Part shown: in pieces, positions 56,734 to 64,000 of the stretch
Layout: every line of letters begins with the position of its first letter
Position numbering within the stretch: the first letter of the stretch is position 1
Source of the DNA: Lentzea nigeriaca
Lineage (GTDB): Bacteria > Actinomycetota > Actinomycetes > Mycobacteriales > Pseudonocardiaceae
Length of the DNA: 64,000 bases
Assembly (NCBI RefSeq): GCF_016907955.1
Contig: NZ_JAFBCX010000015.1
Coordinates: 62,001 to 126,000 of the forward strand
Direction: 5' to 3'
Made by a program: the position numbers and the translations under genes
The notes under the pieces: model-generated
Seen by the model: only the letters and a program-made list of their open reading frames with translations
Told to the model about the DNA's origin: nothing
The model's database searches: none

Positions 56734-57772
56734 TGACGTCGGCCGTGTCCGGGTTCGCCTTGCCCGCCAGCACGGACTGCCACACCTCGACCAGCTCGTC
56801 CGGGCCGCTGTGCCGTGCGACGCCGACCCAGCTGCCTGCCTGAGCGGTGAACGCGCGCCAGGCCGCACCGAAGCGCTCAGCGAAGCCGTCAGGCCCCCAG
56901 TCGGCGGCGCGCTTGCGCAGCTGCTCGGGAGCGAAGAAGAACTCCGAGCGCGGATCCGCCGAGGCCTTCTGCTGGGTCAGGCCGATCGAGACGTCCTTCA
57001 CCAGCGAGGCGCCGAGGCGGTCGTGCAGGGTCGAGCGCAGGTCCGCCGAGCCGCTGAAGTCCAGGTACACCGAGGGTTCGACGTCCACTGCGGCGTCGTA
57101 GGGGAGCACGGTGTCGTAGAGGCCCAGGCCGGTAGTGAACTCGACGTTGCGCGGTGAGGTCAGGCCCACCAGTCGCACGCCGGAACCGCGCAGGCACTGG
57201 GCGGTGCCGAAGGCGGTCTTGCTGGAGGCGGAGGAGATCACGACGGTGCGGGCGCCGTGGAAGTCGTTGTCCGCCAGTTGGTCGGCCAGCAGGAACGACG
57301 TCATGAACAGCGGGCGGTAGAGGACCTGGAGGTCTTCCTGCTGCGGGTCGTAGGCGGGGTCGGTACCAGTCACCAGGTAGCTGTTGTAGACGGCTGGGAG
57401 CGACGCGCGGTGGTCGGCCGTGTCGACGAAGCCCGAAGAGGTCAGACGAGCGCGCACGACGAGGTGGCTCGCCATCGGCAGGTAGCCGTAGACGCGGGTG
57501 CCGGGCGGAAGCGCGTCCAATGTGGAGTCGACGACGTCGGCGAAGCCCCACAGCGGGATCACGCCGCGGCCGTCGGCGTCCACCGGGAAGAACTTCCAGT
57601 AGCCGATGAGGTCGCCGATCACGCCGTAGGTGACGTTGTTGGCGGTGAGGCCTACGCGGTCGATGCGGAGCAGCACCTCGCAGTCGCCCAATTCAGGCGA
57701 GAGCTCGTCGTGCAGGACTTCGGTTTTGGTGAGGTCGTCGCGGTCGACGACAACGGTCCAGCGACTGATCAT
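56723..57772 (-). CDS. DUF2855 family protein
   Basis: 349-residue MDR-like protein of the DUF2855 family. RIDRVGLTANNVTYGVIGDLIGYWKFFP is the characteristic N-terminal block; GVIPLWGFADVVDS, SSASSKTAFGTAQCL (dinucleotide-type loop) and the C-terminal FGAAWRAFTAQAG also fit. It resembles zinc-free medium-chain reductases but the substrate is unknown. It is divergent from the TetR gene 57811-58386, a common layout for a repressor and its target. Confidence 0.87.
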   Translation of the reverse strand: MISRWTVVVDRDDLTKTEVLHDELSPELGDCEVLLRIDRVGLTANNVTYGVIGDLIGYWKFFPVDADGRGVIPLWGFADVVDSTLDALPPGTRVYGYLPMASHLVVRARLTSSGFVDTADHRASLPAVYNSYLVTGTDPAYDPQQEDLQVLYRPLFMTSFLLADQLADNDFHGARTVVISSASSKTAFGTAQCLRGSGVRLVGLTSPRNVEFTTGLGLYDTVLPYDAAVDVEPSVYLDFSGSADLRSTLHDRLGASLVKDVSIGLTQQKASADPRSEFFFAPEQLRKRAADWGPDGFAERFGAAWRAFTAQAGSWVGVARHSGPDELVEVWQSVLAGKANPDTADVITF

Positions 57773-57810
57773 TGCCAGGATTCTCCTTGGTCGGGAGGTA
57801 CGCTCCGGTC

Positions 57811-58386
57811 GTGACCGTGCCTGAAAGACTGATCGACGCCGCTACCAGCCTCTTCGCGGACAAGGGGTACGAACGCGTCGCCGTGCAGGAGATCGTGGAG
57901 CGCGCCGGTGTCACCAAAGGCGCGATGTACCACTACTTCGGGTCCAAGGACGACCTGCTGCACGAGATCTACGGGCGGTTGCTGCGCATGCAGACCGAAC
58001 GGCTGGACAAGATCGCGGAAGGTGCCGGGCCGATCACCGAACGGCTGCGCGAGGCCGCCATCGACGTGATCGTCACCAGCGTCGACAACTTCGACGCCGC
58101 CAAGGTGTTCTTCCGCTCGATCGACCACCTGTCGGCGGAGAAGCAGAAGGAAGTGCGGGCGGAACGGCGGCGCTACCACGAGAAGTTCCGCGGTCTGATC
58201 GAGGAAGGGCAGCGGGACGGGACGTTTCGCGCCGACGTGCCCGCGGACCTCGCCACCCACTACTTCTTCGGGTCGCTGCACCACCTGGGCACGTGGTACC
58301 GCCCGGACGGGGAGATCCCGGCCGGGCGGCTGGCTGAGCACTACGCGGATCTGCTGATCCACTCGGTCAGGGCACAATCACGCTGA
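57811..58386 (+). CDS. TetR family regulator
   Basis: 191-residue TetR-type repressor. The HTH covers residues 6-50 (RLIDAATSLFADKGYERVAVQEIVERAGVTKGAMYHYFGSKDDLL). The ligand domain has VFFRSIDHLSAEKQKEVRAERRRYHEKF, as in regulators of lipid or acyl-CoA genes (KstR-like). GTG at 57811 is chosen with GGAGG 12 bases before; a GTG two codons later is possible. It diverges from DUF2855 and is convergent with, and overlaps by 20 bases, the MaoC gene. Confidence 0.87.
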   Translation: MTVPERLIDAATSLFADKGYERVAVQEIVERAGVTKGAMYHYFGSKDDLLHEIYGRLLRMQTERLDKIAEGAGPITERLREAAIDVIVTSVDNFDAAKVFFRSIDHLSAEKQKEVRAERRRYHEKFRGLIEEGQRDGTFRADVPADLATHYFFGSLHHLGTWYRPDGEIPAGRLAEHYADLLIHSVRAQSR

Positions 58387-58819
58387 CGATCTCGGCGACG
58401 CACGCGGGCTTGTCGCTGCCCTCGATCTCGACGACGACCTTGGTCACGAGCTGCTTGCCCAGCGCGATGTCCGAGACGTCCAGCAGTTCCACGCCCGCGC
58501 GCACCCTGGCGCCGACGAGCACCGGCTGCGGGAAGCGGACCTTGTTGCTGCCGTAGTTGACGCCCATCTTGATGTTCTTGACGGTGTAGATGTCGCGCAC
58601 CAGGTAAGGCACCAGCGACAACGTCAGGTAGCCGTGCGCCACCGGGCCGCCGAACGGGCCCTTCTTCGCATTCTCGACGTCGATGTGGATCCACTGGTGG
58701 TCCAGCGTCGCGTCGGCGAAGAGGTTGACCTGTTCCTGCGTGACCTCGTGCCACTCACCGAAACCGAGGTGCTCGCCCTTCGCGGCGACGAGCTCGTCGA
58801 CACCCTCGAATACGCGCAT
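58367..58819 (-). CDS. MaoC family dehydratase (R-hydratase-like)
   Basis: 150-residue hot-dog-fold enoyl-CoA hydratase. The active-site pair is in FADATLDHQWIHID (Asp and His), followed by PFGGPVAHGYLTLSLVP, the standard second motif. VNYGSNKVRFPQPVLVGARVRAG completes the family pattern. Its ATG is one base after the FabG stop, so the two form an operon. FabG plus MaoC can form (R)-3-hydroxyacyl-CoA intermediates. Confidence 0.9.
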   Translation of the reverse strand: MRVFEGVDELVAAKGEHLGFGEWHEVTQEQVNLFADATLDHQWIHIDVENAKKGPFGGPVAHGYLTLSLVPYLVRDIYTVKNIKMGVNYGSNKVRFPQPVLVGARVRAGVELLDVSDIALGKQLVTKVVVEIEGSDKPACVAEIVSVIVP

Positions 58820-58820
58820 C

Positions 58821-59573
58821 TCAGTCCTTCGGTCCGCCGGCGACGTAGATGACCTGGCCGGACACGAACCCGGCGCCCTCACTGACGAGGAACGACGCGG
58901 TGTGCGCGATGTCCTCCGGCTGGCCGACGCGCGCGACCGGGATCGTCTGCGCGGCACCGTTGATCAGGTCCTCGAACGAGATCTTCATGCGCTCGGCGGT
59001 CGCCTTGGTCATCTCGGTGGCGATGAAGCCGGGCGCGATCGCGTTGACCGTCACGCCGAACTTGCCGAGCTCGATCGCGAGGGTCTTGGTGAAGCCCTGC
59101 AGACCGGCCTTGGCGGCCGAGTAGTTGGCCTGGCCGCGGTTGCCGAGCGCGCTCGTGCTCGACAGGTTGACGATGCGGCCGAAGCCTTCCTTCGTCTGGT
59201 AGGCCTGGACGGCCTTGCTCATCAGGAACGCGCCGCGCAGGTGCACGTTCATGACGGTGTCCCAGTCCGAAACCGTCATCTTGAACAGCAGGTTGTCGCG
59301 CAGCACGCCGGCGTTGTTGATCAGCACGGTCGGCGCGCCGAGCTCCTCGGCGACCTTCGCGACCGCCGCGTTGACCTGCTCCTCGTCGGAGACGTCGACC
59401 TTGAGGCCGATGGCGCGCCCACCGCCCGCGACGATCTTGTCGGCGCCGTCGAGCACACCCTGCTCGTCGAGGTCGAGCAACGCGACGGCCAGGCCGTCCG
59501 CGGCGAGACGCTGCGCGACGGCGGCACCGATACCGCGAGCCGCGCCGGTGACGATGGCAACCCTGTCGGCCAC
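58821..59573 (-). CDS. fabG: 3-oxoacyl-ACP/CoA reductase (FabG-like SDR)
   Basis: 250-residue SDR. GAARGIGAAVAQRLA binds NADPH, VLINNAGVLRDNLLFKM is the FabG-type block, and LSSTSALGNRGQANYSAAKAGLQGF holds the catalytic Ser, Tyr and Lys. The GTG at 59573 has AGGAGG; earlier in-frame starts run through the operator. Co-transcribed with maoC. A CTAAGCA-AG-CGCTTAG palindrome lies 29 bases before the start and places it in the same putative TetR regulon as the carboxylase and acyl-CoA dehydrogenase genes. Confidence 0.88.
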   Translation of the reverse strand: MADRVAIVTGAARGIGAAVAQRLAADGLAVALLDLDEQGVLDGADKIVAGGGRAIGLKVDVSDEEQVNAAVAKVAEELGAPTVLINNAGVLRDNLLFKMTVSDWDTVMNVHLRGAFLMSKAVQAYQTKEGFGRIVNLSSTSALGNRGQANYSAAKAGLQGFTKTLAIELGKFGVTVNAIAPGFIATEMTKATAERMKISFEDLINGAAQTIPVARVGQPEDIAHTASFLVSEGAGFVSGQVIYVAGGPKD

Positions 59574-59601
59574 GGGTCCTCCTTCGTTGGGGGATGGTGA
59601 G

Positions 59602-59617
59602 CTAAGCAAGCGCTTAG
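59602..59617. promoter_or_regulatory. CTAAGCG-type operator before fabG-maoC
   Basis: CTAAGCA-AG-CGCTTAG, one mismatch from a perfect 16-bp palindrome, lies 29 bases before the fabG start and 110 bases before the divergent SDR. It is the third locus of the motif described at 39563 and 41601. Confidence 0.65.
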
Positions 59618-59726
59618 TAACGTACCTATCAGTCCGCTTGACGTCCAGCGCTGTGCGGACGACCATACCGACTGGTCGGAATGTTGCCCAGATCGTCGTC
59701 CCAGAGTCGTCTCAGCGAGGAGGCAG

Positions 59727-60527
59727 ATGCCCGTGGAACTCACCGGCAAGGTCGCACTCATCACCGGTGGATCGAACGGCATCGGTGCCGCGTCCGCCCG
59801 GCGCCTGGCTTCGCTCGGGGTCCGTGTCGTCGTCGCGGACATCGACACCGACCAGGGCAAAGTCGTCGCCGGCGAGGTCGGCGGCGTGTTCGTGCGCTGC
59901 GACGTGACGCAACCGGCCGACTCCGCTGCCGCGGTGGAGACCGCCGTGCGCGAGTTCGGCGGGCTGGACATCGCCTTCCTGAACGCGGGCATCGGCACCG
60001 GGTGCTCGTTGGGCGACGACTTCGACGTCGAGCTCTACCGCCGTGCGATGGCCATCAACCTCGATGGCGTGGTCTACGGCGTGCACGCCGCGTTGCCCGA
60101 GCTGCAGAAGCGCGGCGGCCAGATCATCGCCACGGCGTCGATGGCCGGTCTCATGCCGATGCCCGGCGATCCGGTCTATGGCGCCAACAAGGCTGCCGTG
60201 GTCGGCCTGGTCCGTGCTCTGGCCGGGGCGTACTCGGATGTCCGGGTGAACGCGCTCTGCCCCGCGTTCGCGGACACCAACATCATCACGCCGCTGCGGT
60301 CGACGCTGGAGGACATCGGCATGCCGATCCTGCCGGTGTCCACTGTGGTGGACGCGTTCATGTCCATTGTGGAGGGTTCGGGCACCGGCGAGGCCTGGTT
60401 CGTGCAGTCCGGCCGGGCGTCGGAGCCGTTCGGCTTCCGCAACCCGCCGGGGCCGCGCGCCGCCGACGGCTCGCGGGTCGAGGCCGCCAAGAAGGACCCC
60501 ATTTCGATCGCGCTCAAGGAGAGCTGA
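59727..60527 (+). CDS. SDR family oxidoreductase
   Basis: 266-residue short-chain dehydrogenase. ALITGGSNGIGAASARRLA binds the nucleotide with acidic ADIDTD after strand 2, suggesting NAD. AFLNAGIGTGCSLG replaces NNAG with LNAG, and TASMAGLMPMPGDPVYGANKAAVV gives Ser, Tyr and Lys. Substrate unknown. The quinone reductase starts one base after its stop, so they form an operon divergent from fabG-maoC. Confidence 0.87.
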   Translation: MPVELTGKVALITGGSNGIGAASARRLASLGVRVVVADIDTDQGKVVAGEVGGVFVRCDVTQPADSAAAVETAVREFGGLDIAFLNAGIGTGCSLGDDFDVELYRRAMAINLDGVVYGVHAALPELQKRGGQIIATASMAGLMPMPGDPVYGANKAAVVGLVRALAGAYSDVRVNALCPAFADTNIITPLRSTLEDIGMPILPVSTVVDAFMSIVEGSGTGEAWFVQSGRASEPFGFRNPPGPRAADGSRVEAAKKDPISIALKES

Positions 60528-60528
60528 C

Positions 60529-61500
60529 GTGCGTGCCATCCAGATCACCGAGTTCGGTGGACCCGAGGTGCTCCAGCAGGTGGAGCTGCCCGATCCGGTG
60601 CCGGGCGAGGGCGAGGTGCTGATCAACGTCTCGCGCGCCGGGCTCAACTACGCGGACACGCACCAGGCGGAGAACTCCTACCTGGCGAAGATGACGCTGC
60701 CGCTCGTGCCGGGCGGTGAAGTCGTCGGCACCACCGAGGACGGGCGTCGCGTTGTCGCGCTGACCAAGAACTCCGGCGGGTACGCGGAGAAGGCGGTCGC
60801 GCCGGCGTTGACGACGTTCGACGTGCCGGATGGCGTGGACGACCTCACGGCGCTGTCGTTGATCGTGCAGGGCGCGACGGCGTGGCTGCTGCTGCGGAAG
60901 TCGACCCACCTGGAGCCCGGTGAGTCGGTGGTCGTGCACGCCGCCGCCGGTGGTGTCGGCACGATCGCGGTGCAGCTGGCCAAGCTGTGGGGAGCCGGGC
61001 GCGTGATCGCCACCGCGTCCTCCGACGACAAGCGGAAGCTGGCGCTGGACCTGGGCGCGGACGTGGCGATCGACTCGCGCGCCGAGGACATGACCGCCGC
61101 GCTGATCGAGGCGAACAACGGACGGCGCGTCGACATCGTGCTGGACATGACGGGAGGAGCTACCACTGACCAGTCGCTGGTGGCGCTGGCTCCGTTCGGG
61201 CGGCTTGCGTTTTATGGCATGGCCTCGCGGGAAAGGCCGAAGCCGGTCGACCTCGGAGCACTGCTCGTGCACTCCACGACCGTTGCGGGTATGTGGCTCC
61301 CACACGCCCTGAAGGTGCGCGACGCCGAGCACGGCACCCTCGCCCACCGCGCGATGGCCGAACTGTTCCAGCTCGTCGTCGACGGCAAGCTGAAGGCGGT
61401 TCCCGGCGGCGAGTACGGCATGGGGCAGATCCGGCAGGCGCACGAGGACCTGCGCTCCCGCAGGACCGCGGGCAAGCTGCTGCTGGACCCGTCGCGGTAG
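60529..61500 (+). CDS. Quinone oxidoreductase-like zinc-free MDR protein
   Basis: 323-residue medium-chain reductase of the NADPH:quinone reductase group. It begins RAIQITEFGGPEVLQQVELPDP, holds the substrate-side GLNYADTH and PGGEVVGTT blocks, and the Rossmann motif VVVHAAAGGVGTIAVQLAK. Structural and catalytic zinc ligands of alcohol dehydrogenases are absent. The GTG is one base after the SDR stop. The physiological electron acceptor is unknown. Confidence 0.88.
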   Translation: MRAIQITEFGGPEVLQQVELPDPVPGEGEVLINVSRAGLNYADTHQAENSYLAKMTLPLVPGGEVVGTTEDGRRVVALTKNSGGYAEKAVAPALTTFDVPDGVDDLTALSLIVQGATAWLLLRKSTHLEPGESVVVHAAAGGVGTIAVQLAKLWGAGRVIATASSDDKRKLALDLGADVAIDSRAEDMTAALIEANNGRRVDIVLDMTGGATTDQSLVALAPFGRLAFYGMASRERPKPVDLGALLVHSTTVAGMWLPHALKVRDAEHGTLAHRAMAELFQLVVDGKLKAVPGGEYGMGQIRQAHEDLRSRRTAGKLLLDPSR

Positions 61501-61508
61501 CCGTTTCG

Positions 61509-61560
61509 GAGAGTACGCGGGGAGCTTTCGTACTCCATGAGAGTACGCGGGGTCCCCGCG
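61509..61560. terminator. Double hairpin with 14-bp direct repeat
   Basis: GAGAGTACGCGGGG occurs twice (61509-61522, 61539-61552). The first copy is part of hairpin GAGTACG...CGTACTC (61511-61535); the second forms CGCGGGG-T-CCCCGCG (61546-61560), a tight 7-bp hairpin. Lying between two convergent genes, it probably acts as a bidirectional terminator. Confidence 0.5.
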
Positions 61561-61623
61561 TGACTTCCAGCATGCGGAAAGGGGGCGGTCCGCTGGTGCG
61601 GGCTGCCCCCCTTCTGCGTGGTG

Positions 61624-62061
61624 TTACTCGGAGAGCTCGGCGAGCTGGGCCTTCACCTTGGCCAGCTCGGCCTCCAGCTCCTCCATGCGGGTGCGGTGCT
61701 GGTCGCGCGCCGCCTCGAGCACCGTTTCGATGCCCTCCGCGATGTCGGAGTGCAGCTCCTTCGCCGCCTTGGCCACGGCGATGGCCGGGATGACGAGGCC
61801 GGACACCACGCGCTGCGTGCCGTGGACCAGGTCGGCCTGCCATTCACCCTCGGCGGTACCGGTCACCGTGAGCGTGAGCTCGACGGTGCGGGTCTTCTTC
61901 GCCGTGCTCTTGGGGCGGCCGGCCTTCGGCTTCTCCGCCTTCGGAGCCTCGGGCTTCGGAGCTTCGACCGGCTTCGCAGCCTCGGCCGCGGGGGCCGGCG
62001 CCGGAGTCTCCTCCACGACGGTCTCCTCGACTGCCTGCACCTCGGTGAGCGTGTCCGACAC
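61624..62061 (-). CDS. DUF6319-like Ala/Pro/Lys-rich protein
   Basis: 145-residue acidic/basic two-part protein. Residues 1-55 are disordered and Pro/Ala/Glu/Lys-rich with an AT-hook-like AGRPKSTAKK. The folded part has RTVELTLTVTGTAEGEWQADL and a long C-terminal helix (RMEELEAELAKVKAQLAEL) that could form a coiled coil. The middle matches my recollection of actinobacterial DUF6319, without a known function. The ATG has GAGAGGA upstream. Confidence 0.65.
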   Translation of the reverse strand: MSDTLTEVQAVEETVVEETPAPAPAAEAAKPVEAPKPEAPKAEKPKAGRPKSTAKKTRTVELTLTVTGTAEGEWQADLVHGTQRVVSGLVIPAIAVAKAAKELHSDIAEGIETVLEAARDQHRTRMEELEAELAKVKAQLAELSE

Positions 62062-62154
62062 GATCAGGTTTCCTCTCTCCGCAACGGCATGACCCCGCGC
62101 ACATCCTAGAACACTTGTTCGATCAGGCGTGAATGGGGTCGCTGCAGAGCCTAG

Positions 62155-62376
62155 TCAGTAGGGCGGGAGCTGGACGCGCCACTGCCGTTCGACGTCCAGG
62201 ACGCCGGGCACCGAACGCAGCGACGGGATGGCGCGGACCTCGACGGTGCCGGTCACCACGCCCAGCGCTTCCAGGACCGTGTCCACGACCAGGCCAGCCT
62301 CCCGGAGGTCGTCGAGCACCTTCGGGAGGCTGCCTTCGGTCACGGACACCATCACCTGGTCCACCGAAGTGGTCAT
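62155..62376 (-). CDS. I9-inhibitor-like mini-protein paired with subtilase
   Basis: 73-residue protein. MVSVTEGSLPKVLDDLREAG followed by VVDTVLEALGVVTGTVEV and IPSLRSVPGVLDVERQWRVQLPP has the beta-alpha-beta pattern and final edge strand of peptidase inhibitor I9/subtilisin propeptides. Similar stand-alone proteins are found beside S8 peptidases in other bacteria. The ATG lies in the subtilase stop codon (ATGA), so it is made after the protease. An inhibitory or chaperone role is inferred. Confidence 0.7.
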   Translation of the reverse strand: MTTSVDQVMVSVTEGSLPKVLDDLREAGLVVDTVLEALGVVTGTVEVRAIPSLRSVPGVLDVERQWRVQLPPY

Positions 62377-63527
62377 GGCGCCTGGACGAGCCCTGTGCCG
62401 ATGTCGGTGGACGGCAGCGGCAGTCGCAGCGCGGTGCCGGCCAGGCGGGCCCACAGCTCGAAGCCGCGGGCGCCGGTCTTCTCGGCGATCAGGATCGCGA
62501 CGCCCGAGACGTGCGGGGTCGCCATGGACGTGCCGCGGAGGCGGCGGTACTTCTCCGGGAGCTTGAAGGACGAGTAGACGTCCACTCCCGGTGCGCAGAC
62601 GTCGATCTGCCCGATCTTGTCGACGCTGCCGGAAGAGAACTGCGCGATGGCCCGGTTCACGTCGATGGCGGCCACGGCGATGATGGACGGGCAGCGGGCC
62701 GGGTGGCCCACGGGTGCGATCTTGGCCGGGCGCATGGAGGCGTTGCCCGCCGCCGCGATGATCAGCGTGCCCTTGGCCATGGCCCGCTGGGCGACGGTCT
62801 CGTAGATCTGCGAGTACGGCGTGCCCGCCGGGACGTCGGCGCCCAGGGACATCGAGATGACCGCGCAGCCGTTGGCCACGGCCCAGTCGATGCCCGCGAG
62901 GATGCCGCCGTCGGAGCCGGAGCCCGCGTTGGACAGGACCTTGCCCGCGAAGATCTCGGCTTCGTAGGCGATGCCGTAGCCCGGCAGGGTGGCGGGCTTG
63001 CGCGGACCCGCCGACGTGCCGATGCAGTGCGTGCCGTGACCGTGGCCGTCCTGCACGTCCTCGCCGGTGATGAACGACTTCGTGGTGATCGAGCGACCTT
63101 CGAAGTCCGGGTGGTTCTTCTCCCAGCCGGTGTCGAGGACGGCCAGTTTGACGCCCTTGCCGGTCGCCGTGCTGACGTCTGCGCTCACCGCCTGCAGACC
63201 CCAGGTCAGCACCGACTCGTCGGCCGCCGGTTCCAGGTCTTCGGCCGGCGCGGCGTCGTAGGCGTGCACGACGCGTTCCGGCTCGACGATCTGGACCGGA
63301 CCGGGACGCTCCGCCGCGCCGTTCAGCTCGGCCAGCAGGTTCGGGTCGGCGGACACGACCGCGACGCCCAGCTCGGGGAACACCTGGACGGTGTCCGATT
63401 CCAGATCGCCGCTGTTCGGGTCGAACCCGGCGATCGCGCCGAGCTCGGCCAGCCCCTCCTCGACGGCGTCCTCCTGTAACAGCACCAGGAATCGGCCGGT
63501 GGTCTCCACTTCCGCGGGTTGGGTCAT
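62373..63527 (-). CDS. S8 family serine peptidase (subtilase), apparently cytosolic
   Basis: 384-residue subtilisin-like protease. The catalytic triad is complete: D132 in VLDTGW, H164 in GHGHGTHCIG and S334 in RGTSMATPHVSG, with oxyanion N262 in AAAGNAS. Residues 10-100 form an N-terminal propeptide-like region. No signal peptide or lipobox is found at the start, and no C-terminal membrane anchor, so an intracellular or non-classical location is likely. A second I9-like unit is encoded separately downstream. An imperfect ACTCTCT/AGAGAGT inverted repeat lies upstream. Confidence 0.9.
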   Translation of the reverse strand: MTQPAEVETTGRFLVLLQEDAVEEGLAELGAIAGFDPNSGDLESDTVQVFPELGVAVVSADPNLLAELNGAAERPGPVQIVEPERVVHAYDAAPAEDLEPAADESVLTWGLQAVSADVSTATGKGVKLAVLDTGWEKNHPDFEGRSITTKSFITGEDVQDGHGHGTHCIGTSAGPRKPATLPGYGIAYEAEIFAGKVLSNAGSGSDGGILAGIDWAVANGCAVISMSLGADVPAGTPYSQIYETVAQRAMAKGTLIIAAAGNASMRPAKIAPVGHPARCPSIIAVAAIDVNRAIAQFSSGSVDKIGQIDVCAPGVDVYSSFKLPEKYRRLRGTSMATPHVSGVAILIAEKTGARGFELWARLAGTALRLPLPSTDIGTGLVQAP

Positions 63528-63541
63528 GACGGATCGCCCCT

Positions 63542-63569
63542 ACTCTCTGCTAGCCCTACTAGAGAGAGT
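63542..63569. promoter_or_regulatory. Inverted repeat upstream of the subtilase gene
   Basis: ACTCTCT (63542-63548) and AGAGAGT (63563-63569) form a 7-bp inverted repeat 15-42 bases before the subtilase ATG. Operator or promoter-region hairpin; the role is unknown. Confidence 0.3.
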
Positions 63570-63590
63570 CGTCATCTGGGGGCTTCTGTT

Positions 63591-64000
63591 TCAGGCCGTA
63601 TGCCTTCTTCGCTGAAAGAATTCCCCGATCGGCTCAACGTACTTGGCCGCGATCGGCCCCAGGATCGCCATCAGCAGCACGTACGCGGTTGCGAGAGCTG
63701 CCAGCCGGTCGTTCACCTGACCGGACGCCACGGCCAGTCCCGCGATGACGATGGAGAACTCGCCGCGCGCCACCAGCGCCGCTCCCGCACGGATGCGGCC
63801 CATCTTGCCGATGCCCTGCCTGCGGGCCGCCCACCAGCCCGTGACGACCTTCGTGGCGGTCGTGATGGCGGCCAGCGCGACGGCGATGCCGAGAACGGGC
63901 GGAATCGTGCGCGGGTCGGTGTTGAGTCCGAACACGACGAAGAACATCGCGGCGAACAGGTCGCGCAGGGGTTCGAGCAGCCGGGTGGCGTTCTCGGCGG
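63591..64000 (-). CDS. Cation:proton antiporter, CPA2 type (C-terminal part, cut by window end)
   Basis: Leftward frame enters from beyond the window and gives about 136 C-terminal residues of a Kef/Na+:H+ antiporter: ENATRLLEPLRDLFAAMFFVVFGL is a hallmark segment, followed by several hydrophobic helices and LVARGEFSIVIAGLA, a conserved CPA2 block. The final ETEP-like loop and the basic RRRHTA tail show no TrkA-N domain, so it is a shorter member without the RCK regulator. The N-terminal two-thirds is not visible. Confidence 0.85.
   Translation of the reverse strand, partial: AENATRLLEPLRDLFAAMFFVVFGLNTDPRTIPPVLGIAVALAAITTATKVVTGWWAARRQGIGKMGRIRAGAALVARGEFSIVIAGLAVASGQVNDRLAALATAYVLLMAILGPIAAKYVEPIGEFFQRRRHTA

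Noticed and set aside
1..64000. RNA genes, CRISPR arrays, transposases or phage genes
   Set aside because: Looked for tRNA T-loop (GGTTCGA-type) contexts, regular repeats and integrase motifs on both strands. Hits were inside clear coding genes and no array or mobile gene was found.

Overview
The window is high-GC DNA, densely packed with short intergenic gaps, many GTG starts and ATGA/GTGA stop-start overlaps. It carries an Emb-type arabinosyltransferase with the decaprenyl-phosphate phosphoribosyltransferase (UbiA/PAP2) pair, two XRE-DUF5753/DUF397 modules, an LCP protein, SecA2, SpoOM and several TetR/SDR genes. Together these point to a mycolata-related or Pseudonocardiales actinomycete (Lentzea/Saccharothrix/Amycolatopsis-like). 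The genus cannot be fixed from this sequence alone. No rRNA, tRNA, CRISPR array, transposase or prophage gene was seen.

Layout. 1-14.2 kb: housekeeping and small regulatory genes (LigC 5' part, RibD-like reductase, ZapE, ABC-F ATPase, XRE/DUF397 module 1, GNAT, DUF2252, ornithine aminotransferase, PPK2, lactonase, SGNH hydrolase, ArsR-SRPBCC, HipA-like kinase-DUF3037). 14.2-19.1 kb: LCP protein, a 35-codon ORF, then a 3-hydroxybutyrate dehydrogenase/MHS transporter/GAF-PucR-type regulator operon. 19.3-31.5 kb: a choline to glycine catabolic island. Its leftward operon is Rieske ferredoxin, ferredoxin reductase, betaine aldehyde dehydrogenase, GMC choline dehydrogenase and APC permease. Its rightward operon is GcvT-type dimethylglycine/sarcosine dehydrogenase, monomeric sarcosine oxidase and a Rieske betaine monooxygenase. 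An IclR regulator lies between them. 31.5-41.6 kb: SecA2, SDR, an MHS transporter co-transcribed with a single-chain acyl-CoA carboxylase, SpoOM, GlsB-like membrane protein and TetR. 41.6-44.8 kb: acyl-CoA dehydrogenase/thiolase/SDR operon. 44.8-51.4 kb: cell-wall arabinan block (UbiA, PAP2, Emb) plus a flippase and a GT4. 51.6-54.8 kb: a three-gene membrane/solute-binding/vWA operon of unknown role. 54.9-58.4 kb: exonuclease, XRE/DUF397 module 2, DUF2855, TetR. 58.4-61.5 kb: MaoC/FabG pair diverging from SDR/quinone reductase. 61.6-64 kb: DUF6319-like protein, subtilase with an adjacent I9-like mini-protein, and a cation/proton antiporter cut by the window end.

How the parts connect. The choline island holds an enzyme for every step choline, betaine aldehyde, glycine betaine, dimethylglycine, sarcosine, glycine. 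It also carries its own electron-transfer pair for the Rieske oxygenase. Separately, a near-identical 16-bp palindrome (CTAAGCGnnCGCTTAG) sits in front of three acyl-CoA metabolism promoters: the carboxylase at 39.6 kb, tetR/acyl-CoA dehydrogenase at 41.6 kb and fabG-maoC at 59.6 kb. This suggests one TetR-controlled regulon, with the TetR at 40.9-41.6 kb the obvious candidate regulator. A 105-bp copy of the 3' end of the SDR at 44.0-44.8 kb recurs at 51.4 kb, so the two copies bracket the cell-wall block.
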